The notes under the pieces are model-generated. The model made no database searches. It was not told where the DNA came from and saw only the letters and a list, made by a program, of their open reading frames with translations. From Pseudogymnoascus destructans (Eukaryota; Ascomycota; Leotiomycetes; Thelebolales; Thelebolaceae), in the NCBI RefSeq assembly GCF_001641265.1, contig NW_020167533.1:372001-436000 (forward strand): a DNA stretch of 64,000 nt. Reading direction: 5' to 3'. This document shows positions 33,708 through 44,866 of the stretch, one piece after another (the first letter of the stretch is position 1; every line of letters starts with the position of its first letter). The position numbers and the translations under genes are program-made.

Positions 33708-35565
33708 ACGTGCATGTATAACGAAAGTGCCAAACAAGCGAAAGTGCCAAAATCATGCGGTGACCAACCCCCCCAACTAAATGTTAAATTCCTCCACAAC
33801 AAAACATGCGCCATAAAAATGATGAAAGCAAATTAGTGCTAGCTATCCAAGCTATGCAAAGCGACCCAAATTTGCGCCTTCGAGTTGCAGCTAGGATCTA
33901 TTCCGTAGACCACCGCAAGCTACGTCACCGTTTACAAGGTGTACCTTCACGACACGATATCCAAGCCAACTTACAGAAATTAAGTAACCTAGAGGAATCA
34001 GTTCTTGTTCAGTATATACTTGACTTAGCTGCTAAAGGGTTCCCTCCTCAGTTGTCTATTGTTGAAGATATGGCAAATCGACTACTTGCAACACGCGACG
34101 CGCCACGCGTCGGGTCACGTTGGGCTTCAAACTTTGTTAAGCGCCATGTAGAGCTCTGGACATGCTTCCAGCGAAAATACGACTACCAGAGGGCTAAGTG
34201 TGAAGATCCAGAAGTCATTCGTGGCTGGTTTGAGCTTGTAGGAACACAATTCTAAAGTATGGCATCAACAATGCAGATATCTACAACTTTGATGAGACTG
34301 GGTTTATGATGGGCGTCATCTCAAGCGCAACGGTAGTAACGAGCTCAGATGGGCGGGCAAAGGCAAAAAAGGTGCAGCCTGGCAATCGGGAATGGGTTAC
34401 AGTAATCCAAGGCGTTAGTTCTCAAGGTTGGGCAGTGCCGCCATTTGTCATTGTGGCAGGTAAAAACCACCTTGCATCTTGGTATGAGAATAGCGGATTT
34501 CCAGCAGATTGGGTAATCGCTGTTACTGCAAATGGCTGGACTACAAACGAGAGAGGTATGGATTGGATTCAGCATTTTGAGAAGCACACAAAGCCCCGGA
34601 GTGTTGGTGGTTATCGCTTGTTAGTCCTTGATGGTTATGAGAGCCACCACTCAGACAAGTTTGAGGAGTACTGCAAAGAACACAACATTATTACGCTTTG
34701 TATGCCTGCTCACTCTTCCCATATACTCCAACCACTTGATGTTGGCTGTTTTGGCCCATTAAAGAGAGCTTACGGTTGGCAAATTGAAGATATGATGCGG
34801 GCTCATATTATTCACATTACTAAAGATGACTTCTTTCCTGCCTTCCACGCTGCATTTAACATTGCAATGACAGAAAGCAATATTCAGGGAGGGTTCCGAG
34901 GTGCTGGGCTTCTTCCATTTAGCCCTGAGAGTGTAATATCTACACTTGACCTTAGGTTTAAGACGCCAACACCTCCAACCTCTCGCCCAAACACTGCTCA
35001 ACCATGGGTTTCTCAGACACCAAATAACCCAACTGAAGCTGTATCACAGTCTACTTTCATTAAAAACTGAATTGCGCATCATCAAAATAGCTCTCCAACC
35101 TCAATCTATGCAGCTGTTGACCAGTTTACAAAGGGTGCATCGCAAATAATGCATCAATTAGCATTGTAAAAGCAGAGAACCAAAACCTGCGACAGGCAAA
35201 TGAAGTGCTAAGCAAGCGCCGGAGAGCTAAAAAAACACGGCTACAGCAAGGAGGATCACTTAGTCAACAGGTAGCACAGGAGCTACAGGACGAGAGGGAC
35301 GTTGTGCAGCAAGTAGAGCAAGAAATAAGGGCAAGTAGTGGTCGGAAGCCAAGGGAAGAAACCCATGCACGTCGCTGTGGCAAGTGTGGTGAGACTGGAC
35401 ACAATGCGCGCACTTGTCAGATTGTAATAGACAGGTCTGAGGAAGAGGACTCCGAGTAGTTTTAATTAATTTATATTGTTGTGGTGGATTTATCGCAATT
35501 CTTATGGGGTAGTCGCGATATTTTGGCACTTTCGCTTGTTTGGCACTTTCGTTATACATGCACGT
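33708..35565 (+). mobile_element. Second pogo/Fot1-like element, nested in hAT
   Basis: 46-bp terminal inverted repeats (33708-33753 and 35520-35565) start ACGTGCATGTATAACG and hold two GCGAAAGTGCCAAA-type direct repeats. TA flanks each end. It lies just past the hAT dimerisation domain. Size (1858 bp) is almost equal to that of the element at 27399, but the inverted repeats differ beyond ACGTG. Confidence 0.9.
33806..35459 (+). pseudogene. pogo-like transposase, broken at three or more places
   Basis: Starts MRHKNDESKLVLAIQ with helix-turn-helix and CENP-B-like parts. A one-base shift near 34240 separates this from the catalytic core (YNFDETGFMMG, LVLDGYESHHS, LQPLDVGCF). At 35068 a TGA stands where CGA is expected (FIKN-IAHH). 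Another shift near 35150 precedes the tail SKRRRAKKTRLQQGG and the knuckle CGKCGETGHNARTC. The second catalytic motif is DGYESH rather than the usual DGHESH. The enzyme is dead. Confidence 0.85.
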
Positions 35566-37759
35566 TAGATAAAATAACTTATATAACTCTCTTCCCCCTC
35601 ATCATCAGTGTCTTCAGCTTCACTTTCTTCAACCTCTAGTATATGACCCCAATCTCGTAAACAGAGTAAATATTGAAGCGTTTCAGGAGAGAGCCTGTTC
35701 CTTTTCTTCATAAGAATATCAGCTCCATTACTAAAGACCCATTCTGATGGAGCTGATGTTGCAGGAATTGCCAAATGGTCTTGAGCAATTGCAGCTATAA
35801 TTGGATATTGATATTGCTTTGCCGCCCAATATTTGAGGATATCTGTTGCTGGACCTGGCCGGGGCTCAACAAGCCAGCGCTACCATTCTGGTTCTGGGTA
35901 AATACTATGAAAGAGATATAAATCGTCGTCGGAGTCAGGTTCTGTAGGTAATTGTGGTAAATCAGCCTCAGCTTCCCTTTTCTCTTCTTCAAGATAGTAT
36001 TGGCGGTCTCTATATTGAATAAAGACATCGTGGAACTGCTGCTTAACCCTATTCCGTTTGACTTCTTCAGTACTGCTTGGCCAAAGACTGTTGAATACGT
36101 TAAGATTCATACGTGGATCGCAAATTGTAGCTACCCCTGAATGACTCCATCGTTGATTCATAGCAAGCGTATAGTACTCATTAAGCTTCTTATGAGCAGC
36201 GATACAAGCTAGGCCGATCATTGATGATATACCAACTTTCTTCTGTAAAGCCTTAAGCTTCTTTATCATCTTTAGATACTGAGGAATTGCAACATTGAGC
36301 ATTGGATATAAGCTTGCTTGTAGCTTTTGCGACGGCTTAACAAATATAAAGAAGAAATTCTGAAGAGCGTGGAGTTTTATCCAATCCTCTGGTGTAAGAG
36401 CGATATCTCTCATACTTAGATCCATTGTCTGAGTAGCACAGATCACTGTAATTGGCGTCTGTAGCTTAATAGCTGTTGAAACCATTTCGTACATTGAGTT
36501 CCACCGGACTGGCATATTGAGTGATAGTTGTAGCTTCTTAAGACCAGCTGCTATAGTCTGCTTTTGAAGAGCATCTTTCCATTGCCTTCGATTTCTGAAT
36601 ACATAGATATGTCTTCGTAGCTTACCAAGAGTATTCTTAACTTCAATATTACTATCGAAGCTTACTGGAATTCGTGCAGCTCCCTGCTCACACTGATAAC
36701 AACTTGCTTAGCAGGGGCTGCTTTTAAAGTCTTAAGAGCATCTTGAACAGCAATATTGATAATATGGGCTATGCATCGTACATCTCCTTCCTTGACTCTA
36801 AACGTCCAGGGTTGTTGTGTTGTAACTTCCTGGTCTCTGGCTATTTTCTCATATTCCGCAAGCATAACAGTATTAGCTGAGGCGTTATCCCTTTTACAGG
36901 TGAAGACAGCTCCTGTAATACACATATCACCCGTTACAATTGCTAATTGTTGAGCTAGATATTTGCCGCTATGGATAGGCTCTTGAAGATGTACAATGTC
37001 AAGTACTTTAGATTTCTGTTGCCATTTATCGTTGATCCAGTGTGCAGTAATTACAGCGTATAATTCCGTGCAGACCATGCATCTGTCGTTATTGATTTCC
37101 GGCCTCCTCTCTTAATATGAGAATGGAGCTCAAGTTGTAGCTGGCCTCGGTGATATGAGAACTGACTCTGTAGTTCTCAGTGTAGCATATGAGCTGATAT
37201 TGCCATAGTTGTTGGGCTGAAGAATTGAACTAATTCACGGAATGAATAGCTTTCAACAAGGCGTATCGATAGATTATTCGACACAATGAACTGTAGTAAT
37301 AACTCCTTATACTTTGAAGGATTACCAGGTTGCTTTAGTAGAGCTGATGGGCGTGGGTTGAAGAACGATGATGTACTGCTTGACGCACTAGACGGCTGTC
37401 TCTTCTCATTTTTAAGGGAGTATGATACTGTTGGATGCTTTAAGGAATAATGCCTCCATAGATTACCTGTCGACGATTGCTTTAATCCTTGTGGCAGTAG
37501 TGAATATCCACAGCCTGGTTGTAGGCATATCATTTTTATGGTCGGAGGCCAAGTATCAAGTAATTCCCGACGATATAAGCCCTTTCTGAAGAGCTTCGAC
37601 AATGTCGGTGGTAGTACTACCCTTGGATGTTGAGGTAGATTAATCGATACGTCAACTGCTTCAACTGAAGGCTGAATATAGGTAGGTTGAGGTGGAAGAT
37701 GTGGTAACGATAGCTCTCATGATCTGACGGCAAATCTGATAATTCCGAGTCGCTCATTT
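35565..37759 (-). pseudogene. hAT transposase (second copy), multiply broken
   Basis: On the minus strand: start MSDSELSDLPSD near 37759, BED-like finger (CLQPGCGYSLLPQ...NLWRHYSLKHP), then RDNASANTVMLAEYEKI, MPVRWNSMYEMVSTAIK, and the hATC end IPATSAPSEWVFSNGADI up to 35565. At least four frame breaks or stops separate these blocks. It is colinear with the transposase at 29686. Confidence 0.85.
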
Positions 37760-38046
37760 TTACTGTAATCGTCACATTACGATGGTATTTGAATCAGTAT
37801 TACAGAATCAATTCTATGTCTATTATGTGGCCTTGGCTACTCTTGGCTATTCTTGGCATTATCTGTAAGATCCGGATATATCCTCAGATCGTATGGATAG
37901 ATCATAATTATGGCGGATAGGATATATCTGGATCTGTATCCGGATCAGCTCAGGTCATACACGATCACGTGCCGAACACTGTCTTCCCCCTTTTTGTTAA
38001 AATGGGTTTGTAATTTCAAAAAATGGATGTGAAACATGTGTATAGT

Positions 38047-38399
38047 GTTGGATCTATCACCAGCAGCTTCAAAAAATGATGTATTAAAATTTCTATCAGT
38101 TAAAACCATTGTAATTGCACCAGTAAGAACAGGTAATGATAATAATAATAATACAGCTGCAACAACTACAGCTCATCCAAATAAAGCTAATTTATGTAAT
38201 CTTATACCTAGACTTCTCATATTTAATATAGTAGTTATAAAGTTAATTGCACCTAATAAACTACTTATACCAGATAAGTGTAAAGCAAATATAGCTAAAT
38301 CAACACTAGGTAATTACACATGTAACCCTATTTGAGAACTTTTAGCCATAGCTCCTATTAATAAACATACTCCTATAATTGTAACAATATTTTCACTCT
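38047..38399 (-). pseudogene. Nuclear copy of mitochondrial DNA: cox1 fragment joined to nad5 fragment
   Basis: The minus strand from about 38320 to 38047 reads PSVDLAIFALHLSGISSLLGAINF...HKLALFGWAVVV...LTDRNFNTSFFEAAG, a continuous piece of cytochrome c oxidase subunit I. Tryptophan in FGW is TGA, the mitochondrial code. Immediately upstream on the same strand (38399-38325) is IIGVCLLIGAMAKSSQIGLHV from NADH dehydrogenase subunit 5. The two genes are joined within a few bases. The block is AT-rich and lies among nuclear transposons, so it is a NUMT of two mtDNA pieces rather than organellar contig sequence; a chimeric assembly is the alternative. Confidence 0.85.
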
Positions 38400-38528
38400 T
38401 GTAACAATGTACAGTTACGCTTGCACTACATCCCACTAAGCCAAAAAGACTATAGTATTCTAGCTCGCCTAGAATACGCATAACACGCTTTATATACCAC
38501 ATGTACTGTAACGGCAGCACCCCGTTAC
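38400..38528 (-). repeat. Short TG...CA element, reverse copy
   Basis: About 129 bp, TGTAACAATGTACAG to CCCCGTTACA, nearly the reverse complement of 38988-39116. It directly follows the NUMT. Small size and TGTAAC...GTTACA ends suggest a short solo LTR or MITE; no target duplication is clear. Confidence 0.6.
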
Positions 38529-38987
38529 ATCTACTACAATAGCTTATCATTTTACTACTCATTTTTATCTCATAAAAATCACAAGGTTTCCTATGAAGAA
38601 ATCTCTATAGGAATGTTACTTATACTCATTTAGATCAAATTACAACTCTGTACAAGATAGGTATGTTTGCTATATTATGATCTTTTGGTAATATAGATTA
38701 TAGCACTGTTTTCTCATTAGCTCCTTTTGTTAATGACTAGCTCCCTAGTTAATGGGTTTTGATTGGCTTGCTAGTTAGGTGGGCTAAGCGAGCAATTATT
38801 TACCTAGCTAACAAGGGGGCGTCCTTAGGGGCTTAAGCTATTATATACACCCGAGCATCCTAAGTAGTAACAGGCCTAGAAGCAAGTACAAGATGGTAAG
38901 CTAGAAGCCTCTACATCCATGCTAGGATGATAAGCTAGAAGCCTCTACATCTATGCTAGGACGTCATAGACTAAAGGGGGGGGTAAT

Positions 38988-39116
38988 TGTAACAGGGTGC
39001 TGCTGTTACAGTACATGTGGTATATAAAGCGTGTTATGTGTATTCTAGGTGAGCTGGAATACTGTAGTCTTTTTGGCTTAGTAGGATGTAGTGCAAGCGT
39101 AACTGTACATCGTTAC
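38988..39116 (+). repeat. Short TG...CA element, forward copy
   Basis: Partner of 38400-38528 in opposite orientation. Contains TATATAAAGCG, a TATA-like box. Confidence 0.6.
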
Positions 39117-39604
39117 AAGACTTTCCTAATCTTATGAGTTCTTCCTTTGTATAGAGTTGCTCTTTAGATAGATTTTTGTCTTGCTATACTACTTGCTTAT
39201 AGAATTGTATAAGTTGATCTGTATATCTAGTAGGCTTTATTCTATAGTACAAAGGTAGCTAGTGCTTTGTACAGAGTTGTGTTTATAAGTAAGCACTCCT
39301 ATAGGAGGTGCTTAATGTCCATAGGTTGAGATGTCTAATGAACTCCTTATGCTTCTGATATGGTAGGGCCTTTGTAAATCCATCTGCTAGCATCTCATAC
39401 GTAGCTATCCATTTGATATTTAGGTTGTGGTGCTTAACCTCTTGTCTTAACCAATGTAAGTGCACGTCTATATGCTTCATTTGTGACTAGTTTTAGGGAC
39501 TCCTTAAGTAAGATCTGTACGGTCTGCATATTATCACAGTTAAGTGACTATGGCTTGTTTAGATTAAGTTTAACTGTTGTAAAGAATCGCTGCTACTAAT
39601 GGAG

Positions 39605-39999
39605 TGTTACGGCTATAGTAACATGACGTTAGTTACAGGGCTAGCGGGGCTAGGCTCTAGTAATGTGACCTAAGAAGTCATGAGACTAGCTGTAGCATGA
39701 CTAGGCTAGTGGATAGTTGTAGAAACTAGTAGATATTAGATAGTTAAGCTATCTATCAACTATCTAGATTATCTAGCTATCCATTAACTATCTAGACTAT
39801 CTATAAGGCATGATGCCACTATATAAGTAGATAGTATTCCCTTAGAGAGGAGCTTCGTGCTCAACTTAATATAGTATTCTTTACAATACAGTAATATGTT
39901 ACTTAGAAAGCCTTTGTGTTTGATCCCCTAACTCCTCTGTTAAGTCAACCTTATGCAAGAAACCTCTATTTCTTCTATCGTTTAGAAGTCAGCATTACA
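39605..39999 (+). mobile_element. Solo LTR family B, subtype 3, forward
   Basis: TGTTACGGC...CAGCATTACA, flanked by TGGAG (39600-39604) and TAGAG (40000-40004), one mismatch. The U3 side is packed with GATAGTT/AACTATC and CTATC motifs. The core (CACTATATAAGTAGATAG) is conserved. Confidence 0.75.
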
Positions 40000-40596
40000 T
40001 AGAGCTTTTTGCACTATGTGATAGGGCTAGGGGCTCTGCTTCTGTTGTTGAGGTTGACACAGTCTTCTGCTTTGTACATTGCTAGTCTATAGCTCCTCCG
40101 AAGAGAGTAAACAAATAGCCCTCTGTGCTCTTCCTAGTCTGTTCACAATCTACGTATGATGCATCACTAGAGAATTAGAGGCATGGCTCATTGATATTTA
40201 GTCTAAACGAAAGTTCTAGGAATTAGGTGTCTTTCAGATATAGGAGTAACCAGTCGACTGCTTCTATGTGTGTAGGGCCTAGGTTGACAAGGAATTCAGA
40301 TAGTTTCTGTGTCATACAGGCTATATTAGGTCTTATAACAACTGTAGCGTAGTTTGCTAATCCTACCTTCTGTTGATAAAGGTGGATCTGTTGCTTGTCT
40401 GCCTGTCTGTCAAATGGTAATAGACTGTCGTTAACCATTGGCGTTCTTGTTGATCTTGTCGAGGCTACTCTGTACATAGTTGTGATCTTGTCTATTTAGG
40501 AGTCCTAGCATAGCTATAGAGTCCTTTGGGTCCAGTCCCTTATAATTCTTATCCCTAGGAACCATTGTAGTTCTCCTATTTCACAGAACTCATAGG

Positions 40597-40994
40597 TGTA
40601 ACGCTGACTTCTAAACGATAGAAGACACAGAGGTTTCTTGCATAAGGTTGACTTGACAGAGGAGGCAGGGGATTAGACACAAAGGCTTTCCAAGTAACAC
40701 GTTACAGTATTGTAAAGAATACTATATTGAGTTGAGCACGAAGCTCCTACCTAAGGAAATACTATCTACTTATATAGTGGCGTCGTGCCTCATGGGTAAT
40801 CTGGATAGTTGGTGGATAGCTAGATATTCAGGATAGTTTGTGGATAGCTCAACTATCCAATATCCACTAGTTTCTGCAACTATCCATTAGCCCCGTCACA
40901 TGGCAGCCTACCCCGCTTGCCCCCTGTGACTAACACGTCACGTTACTAGGCCCTGGTCCTGTAACCATGATATCACATTACCGTAGCTGTAACA
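40597..40994 (-). mobile_element. Solo LTR family B, subtype 3, reverse
   Basis: 398 bp, TGTAACGCTGAC to TAGCTGTAACA, flanked by ATAGG on both sides (40592-40596 and 40995-40999). U3 side has GGATAGTT/AACTATCC palindromes like the copy at 39605. Confidence 0.85.
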
Positions 40995-41268
40995 ATAGGC
41001 CTCCATAAGCTTCGTACAACTATGTCGCCTCTATTGTGTTACTTAGGTGGCTTAGAATGCAGATATTATTAACATAGAAGAACATAATGATTATAGGTGA
41101 TACAAAGAGGCACTGTGCTTCTAGAACCTATATAAGGCCTAATGAGGTAAGAGTCTGTGAAAAGTCACAGAACCATAAAAGTGGTGACCTTCAGAGTCCA
41201 TAGAGGGCCCTGTTAAGTTTCTAGCACTTTCCTTGCTCCTTATAACTGTCTACACATCGTACATAGAC

Positions 41269-41639
41269 TGTAAGGACACAGGGCACCCAGCTCACAGTAA
41301 TAGCATATGAGAGTGCGAGTCGGAGGCTAAACGGATGCTATCCTATAGGTCTACTACGAAGGATACAAAAAAGATGAAGGGGGAACCCCGTTGAGTCTGT
41401 TTCCTTAACTCCCGAAACGGGCCCGACTCGGTTATCCCAACCCTAGCCCTGAACCTTCCACCGCAACAGGTCTACATCGGCCCTGAACCCTATACACTTA
41501 CCGTCCCCCACTATAGTGTAACTCGCTATATGATCCTCTACTGGTTCGAAACCCCACCGAGTCGGATTCCATGCTTGTAGTGACCGTAACAGTTCTGAGA
41601 CAGGTTCTTCGAGTATCTAGGTACGGAGGCATCCTTACA
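41269..41639 (-). mobile_element. Solo LTR family C, reverse
   Basis: TGTAAGGACACAGGG to GGCATCCTTACA, 371 bp, flanked by TAGAC on both sides (41264-41268 and 41640-41644). The complement of its first half matches the copies at 14257 and 47995. Confidence 0.85.
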
Positions 41640-42001
41640 TAGACCTCCTCATCAATCCGGCTGTTTATGAAGGCGTTTATAGCATCTAATTAGTCTATGT
41701 CTAAATCGAAGTAGGCAGTAATAGCCATGAGGGCATGGAAGGTTTTTGATGTAAGCGTAGCTATGTACATCTCATTATAAATCGAGTACTACTGTAAGTC
41801 TAGCCTTATATTTCACTAGGTAACCATTGTCATCGAATTTGTATGTGAACACCCACATGAGTGGAATGACAAAGTTTCGTATAGAGCTGTCCTACACTAC
41901 TATAAAGGTGTCTTGCTTCCGTAGGTCTGCTATTTCTTTCGCAGCTACAGCTTAGAAACCAAGCCTATAAGGGTGGTTTTGAAGCTAATTCCAGTACTTT
42001 A

Positions 42002-42910
42002 TGTCATACTGACATTCGTTGCACTCAGTTTGCTATCAAACTCAAGAGCAAACTTAGAAATCTCCTCCTCAAACCTACAAGTCACTATACATATTTTGGC
42101 TTGTCACACCAACAACAAGAGCAATACTACTCAACGATTGCTACAACCCTCTATGATTCATTACACGTCATTGCTCCTTAGTTACTGGGCCGATATAACC
42201 ACATAGCATATCTCTACAACCCTCTATGATTCATTACATGACATCACTCCTTAGTTACTGGGCTAATACTACACATGACATATCTCTATCAACTAGAGGC
42301 CTAGGAACATGAACGATAGCTCCAAAAGCTTCTACAACCCTCTATGATTCATTACACGTCATCGCTCATTAGTTACCCACAAGATTGGTTAAGTTATGAC
42401 ATAATCTGTCTATAGGGGTACTCTGACCTTGGACCTCCTTTCACTTCCTATAGGCTAGGAACCTAGGAGATGGTTCTATGGGATTCTCTTACGTCGACTA
42501 CAGTTACCAAGCCTGGTTAGTCATGGAAAGTCATGGAAAATGAGAGAACTACACTCCTTTAGCATAAATAGGATTGCCCTTTCCTTAAGAAAGGGCAAGC
42601 AGACAATACAGTAAATCGACTATCACATACTTTCACGTCTTTTCCAAGCTTCCAAGCATTGATCTTGTTACTCCTTGTTTCTGAAAAGTCAGTGAGGTGC
42701 TAACCTCTGACTTATCCCTGAGTTCTCAGACTCAACATTTGTTACAACTTGTCTAAACCACTCCACTATATCATACACCTGATTGCTGCATTGTGGAATA
42801 GTCTAAGCTACAACCCTTTGGCTCTGTTTCCTAAGACAGTGTGTTGTCTTGGTAAAATCATCCCTTCCTTGGGTGGCTAGATTCTCACATCTGGTGCACC
42901 CACCATTACA
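42002..42910 (+). mobile_element. Solo LTR family A
   Basis: 909 bp, TGTCATACTGAC to CACCATTACA, nearly identical to the copy at 52003. Flanking pentamers CTTTA and AAGGT do not match, so it may have formed by recombination between copies. Confidence 0.8.
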
Positions 42911-43660
42911 AAGGTCTACGCCCCTTTGCATTTTTATAGCCTTAGACTAGTCTATCCTCCATTATTCTAACCTAGCTCTTAATGTAGGAGCGAATCAGTC
43001 TTTAAGCTTAATAAGCATCTTGTACAGTGTATTGCAATCATAGGTATAGGGTAGGAATTCCCATCTAATGGTTTCTTAAATTCTTAACTATAGCTCCTAA
43101 ATTGCTTCCTTCTTTTTTTCCTATATTTTGCAGTTATATTAGAAGTCAGCTTGTAGGTTTCGAAGCTCTTCCTTCTAGTCATCTATAAGAGATTCATACA
43201 TAATAGAAACATTTGTTTGTGGTGCTTTGATTGATGGTTAGGCTGTCTAGCTTGGAGTTGCTCTTATAGACACCCTTAGAGTGGTCTAAGGAACCACACC
43301 ACTTCTGACCTATGTAGTAGTCTGTACAAAGTTTAGAATAGGTCTTTCTAGCATAAGAAGGATAGGGGGGGCATCTAATGATGGATTAATATACCCCTAT
43401 ACCCCTGCCTTTATAGAAGCCGTTTTGATCATCTCTAGCCACTCATCCTAGTATTTTAGGCTTGTAAGGACTACCCCTACCTTCTATAAGGTTGCCATTA
43501 TAATAGTTATTAACTCCTAGGAGGGGTTCTAGGTGTATACAAGTAATTTAGAGTATCTAGAAAGCGTCTTACTCTAGGCTTATAACTATTGAGTAATGTG
43601 TGTCTTCTTTGTCTAAGCTGCCTAATATTTAAGCAAGGTCGTACTGAGGTCATGTGACCA

Positions 43661-44320
43661 TTTTACAACACTTCTTGTTATAATATAGCCGCCTATAAGA
43701 ACTACAGTAGAAGTGGATTGATTCACTTTTGCTAGTTCAACACTTCTCTAAATTTTCAAATCGCATGAACTTCATAATATAGTACACGATTAAGAGCATC
43801 AAGCCACTGAATTACAAGCTTGTGTATGGCACAGCGGCAGACGGGATGCCTAATTCTCTTGAGTCTATGGTCGATTGTCTTTAAAGTATGGCGTAATATA
43901 AGGGGTGATGAACGACGAGAGAACCTTGGGAGCTTCGTTGAAGAATTGGGGAGAGAAGACGGAAGAAGAAGAATACTGTAATGGGTTTAAGTGGATTGGG
44001 GGGGTTGCACTGAATATTTAGAGGTGGTTGTTTGTATGAAGACTGGCCTCCTATCACTGCGTCTTACAAATGTCCTCAAAGTCCGAGAATAACAAAAGTA
44101 AAGTGAACCTGACGCAAAAAAGGCTTAATCAAAAGTCAAGAGTGCCAAAGACTCATCAAATCTTGTCGTCTTGAAATTTGATGAGGAGAAAACACTTGAT
44201 TTTACTTTTTGATGTTATGTTATGTATTCGTTGTTTATTTCTTGTCGGTTGCTTGAAGTCGTCGTTTAGTTCTTGTCCGTTGCTCGAAGTTGAATTTATT
44301 TTTTATCGTCGTTGATTGCT
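43661..44320. other. Intergenic region, AT-rich, no gene seen
   Basis: Contains a short inverted repeat around 44155-44185 (CATCAAAT...ATTTGATG). No coding pattern. Confidence 0.4.
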
Positions 44321-44324
44321 GGGA

Positions 44325-44420
44325 GTCGAATTGGTGATCTCTTTTATTCATTCCAAGCCCTGGCCAGGTTGTCCAGACAGTGGTACGTCCACTGCGCCAC
44401 TGTGCCGCTTGAAAGGAGGG
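44325..44420 (-). other. tRNA-derived, SINE-like segment with Pol III promoter-like boxes
   Basis: On the minus strand GGCACAGTGGCGCAGTGGAC contains an A-box-like TGGCGCAGTGG. About 60-70 nt later AATTCGACTCC resembles a B box (GGTTCGANTCC). Cloverleaf pairing is poor: the T-arm stem does not close, so an ordinary tRNA gene is unlikely. A SINE head is the better guess. Confidence 0.3.
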
Positions 44421-44866
44421 GGAGTTAAGTTGGGTTATAAGGGGGTGCTTCGCCTGTTGGGGGTGGTGTTGGCCTGTGGATCAGGTAATGGGATTAGGCT
44501 TGGGAATTTCCCTGCAGACAAAGGGGTTGCATGTCCGATAAACGGTGGAAATGGAGGACGAGAGAGACATAGCGGTAGATCAGTCATAGACATATGGGCA
44601 CGGATAATATTGGTATATTTCTTGATTCTTGACTAACTCATGCTCAGCAGTAAGTGATGCAATAACTGGTTCTATGAACGTGTATATGGCACCTGTGGGG
44701 TATATTGTGGCTCAACTTGACTTGGCTTGGGGAATTCTATCCTTTGGCCCTGATCCGTCTAACGGATTGGCCATTTCTCTGCCCTTGTCTTGAAGTGAGC
44801 GGCCCGTTATCGTACTTGTGAGCTCCTGTCGACGGCCTCACAGCCGTTGGCTAAAATGTTCATCTT

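Larger units (their letters stand above)
33570..37981 (-). mobile_element. Second hAT element, interrupted by a pogo element
   Basis: Ends CAGTGTTCAGCGGATCG and ...GTGCCGAACACTG, flanked by TCTTCCCC at 33562-33569 and 37982-37989. Removing the nested pogo copy and one TA leaves about 2.55 kb, close to the 2.68 kb of the first hAT copy. The two have similar proteins and the same termini and belong to one family. Confidence 0.9.
39120..43660 (-). mobile_element. Ty1/copia relic with several LTR insertions
   Basis: Minus-strand fragments: an RNase H end at 39480-39283 (KHIDVHLHWLRQEV...MLADGFTKALPYQKH), an RT/RNase H connection at 40477-40223 (QIHLYQQKVGLANYATVVIRPNIACMTQKLSEFL), and the RT active site region near 41070 (FFYVNNICIL for the usual YVDD). 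The rest to about 43660 is colinear-looking but stop-ridden, with CTAG/TAG in excess. Four LTRs (B, B, C, A) split it. Confidence 0.7.

Noticed and set aside
35205..35459. Independent zinc-knuckle protein
   Set aside because: It is the C-terminal tail of the pogo transposase, cut off by a frameshift; the intact relative at 27505-29160 has the same tail in frame.
38036..38335. Plus-strand 99-codon frame
   Set aside because: It is the antisense of the cox1 fragment, which reads as a conserved protein on the minus strand with the mitochondrial code.
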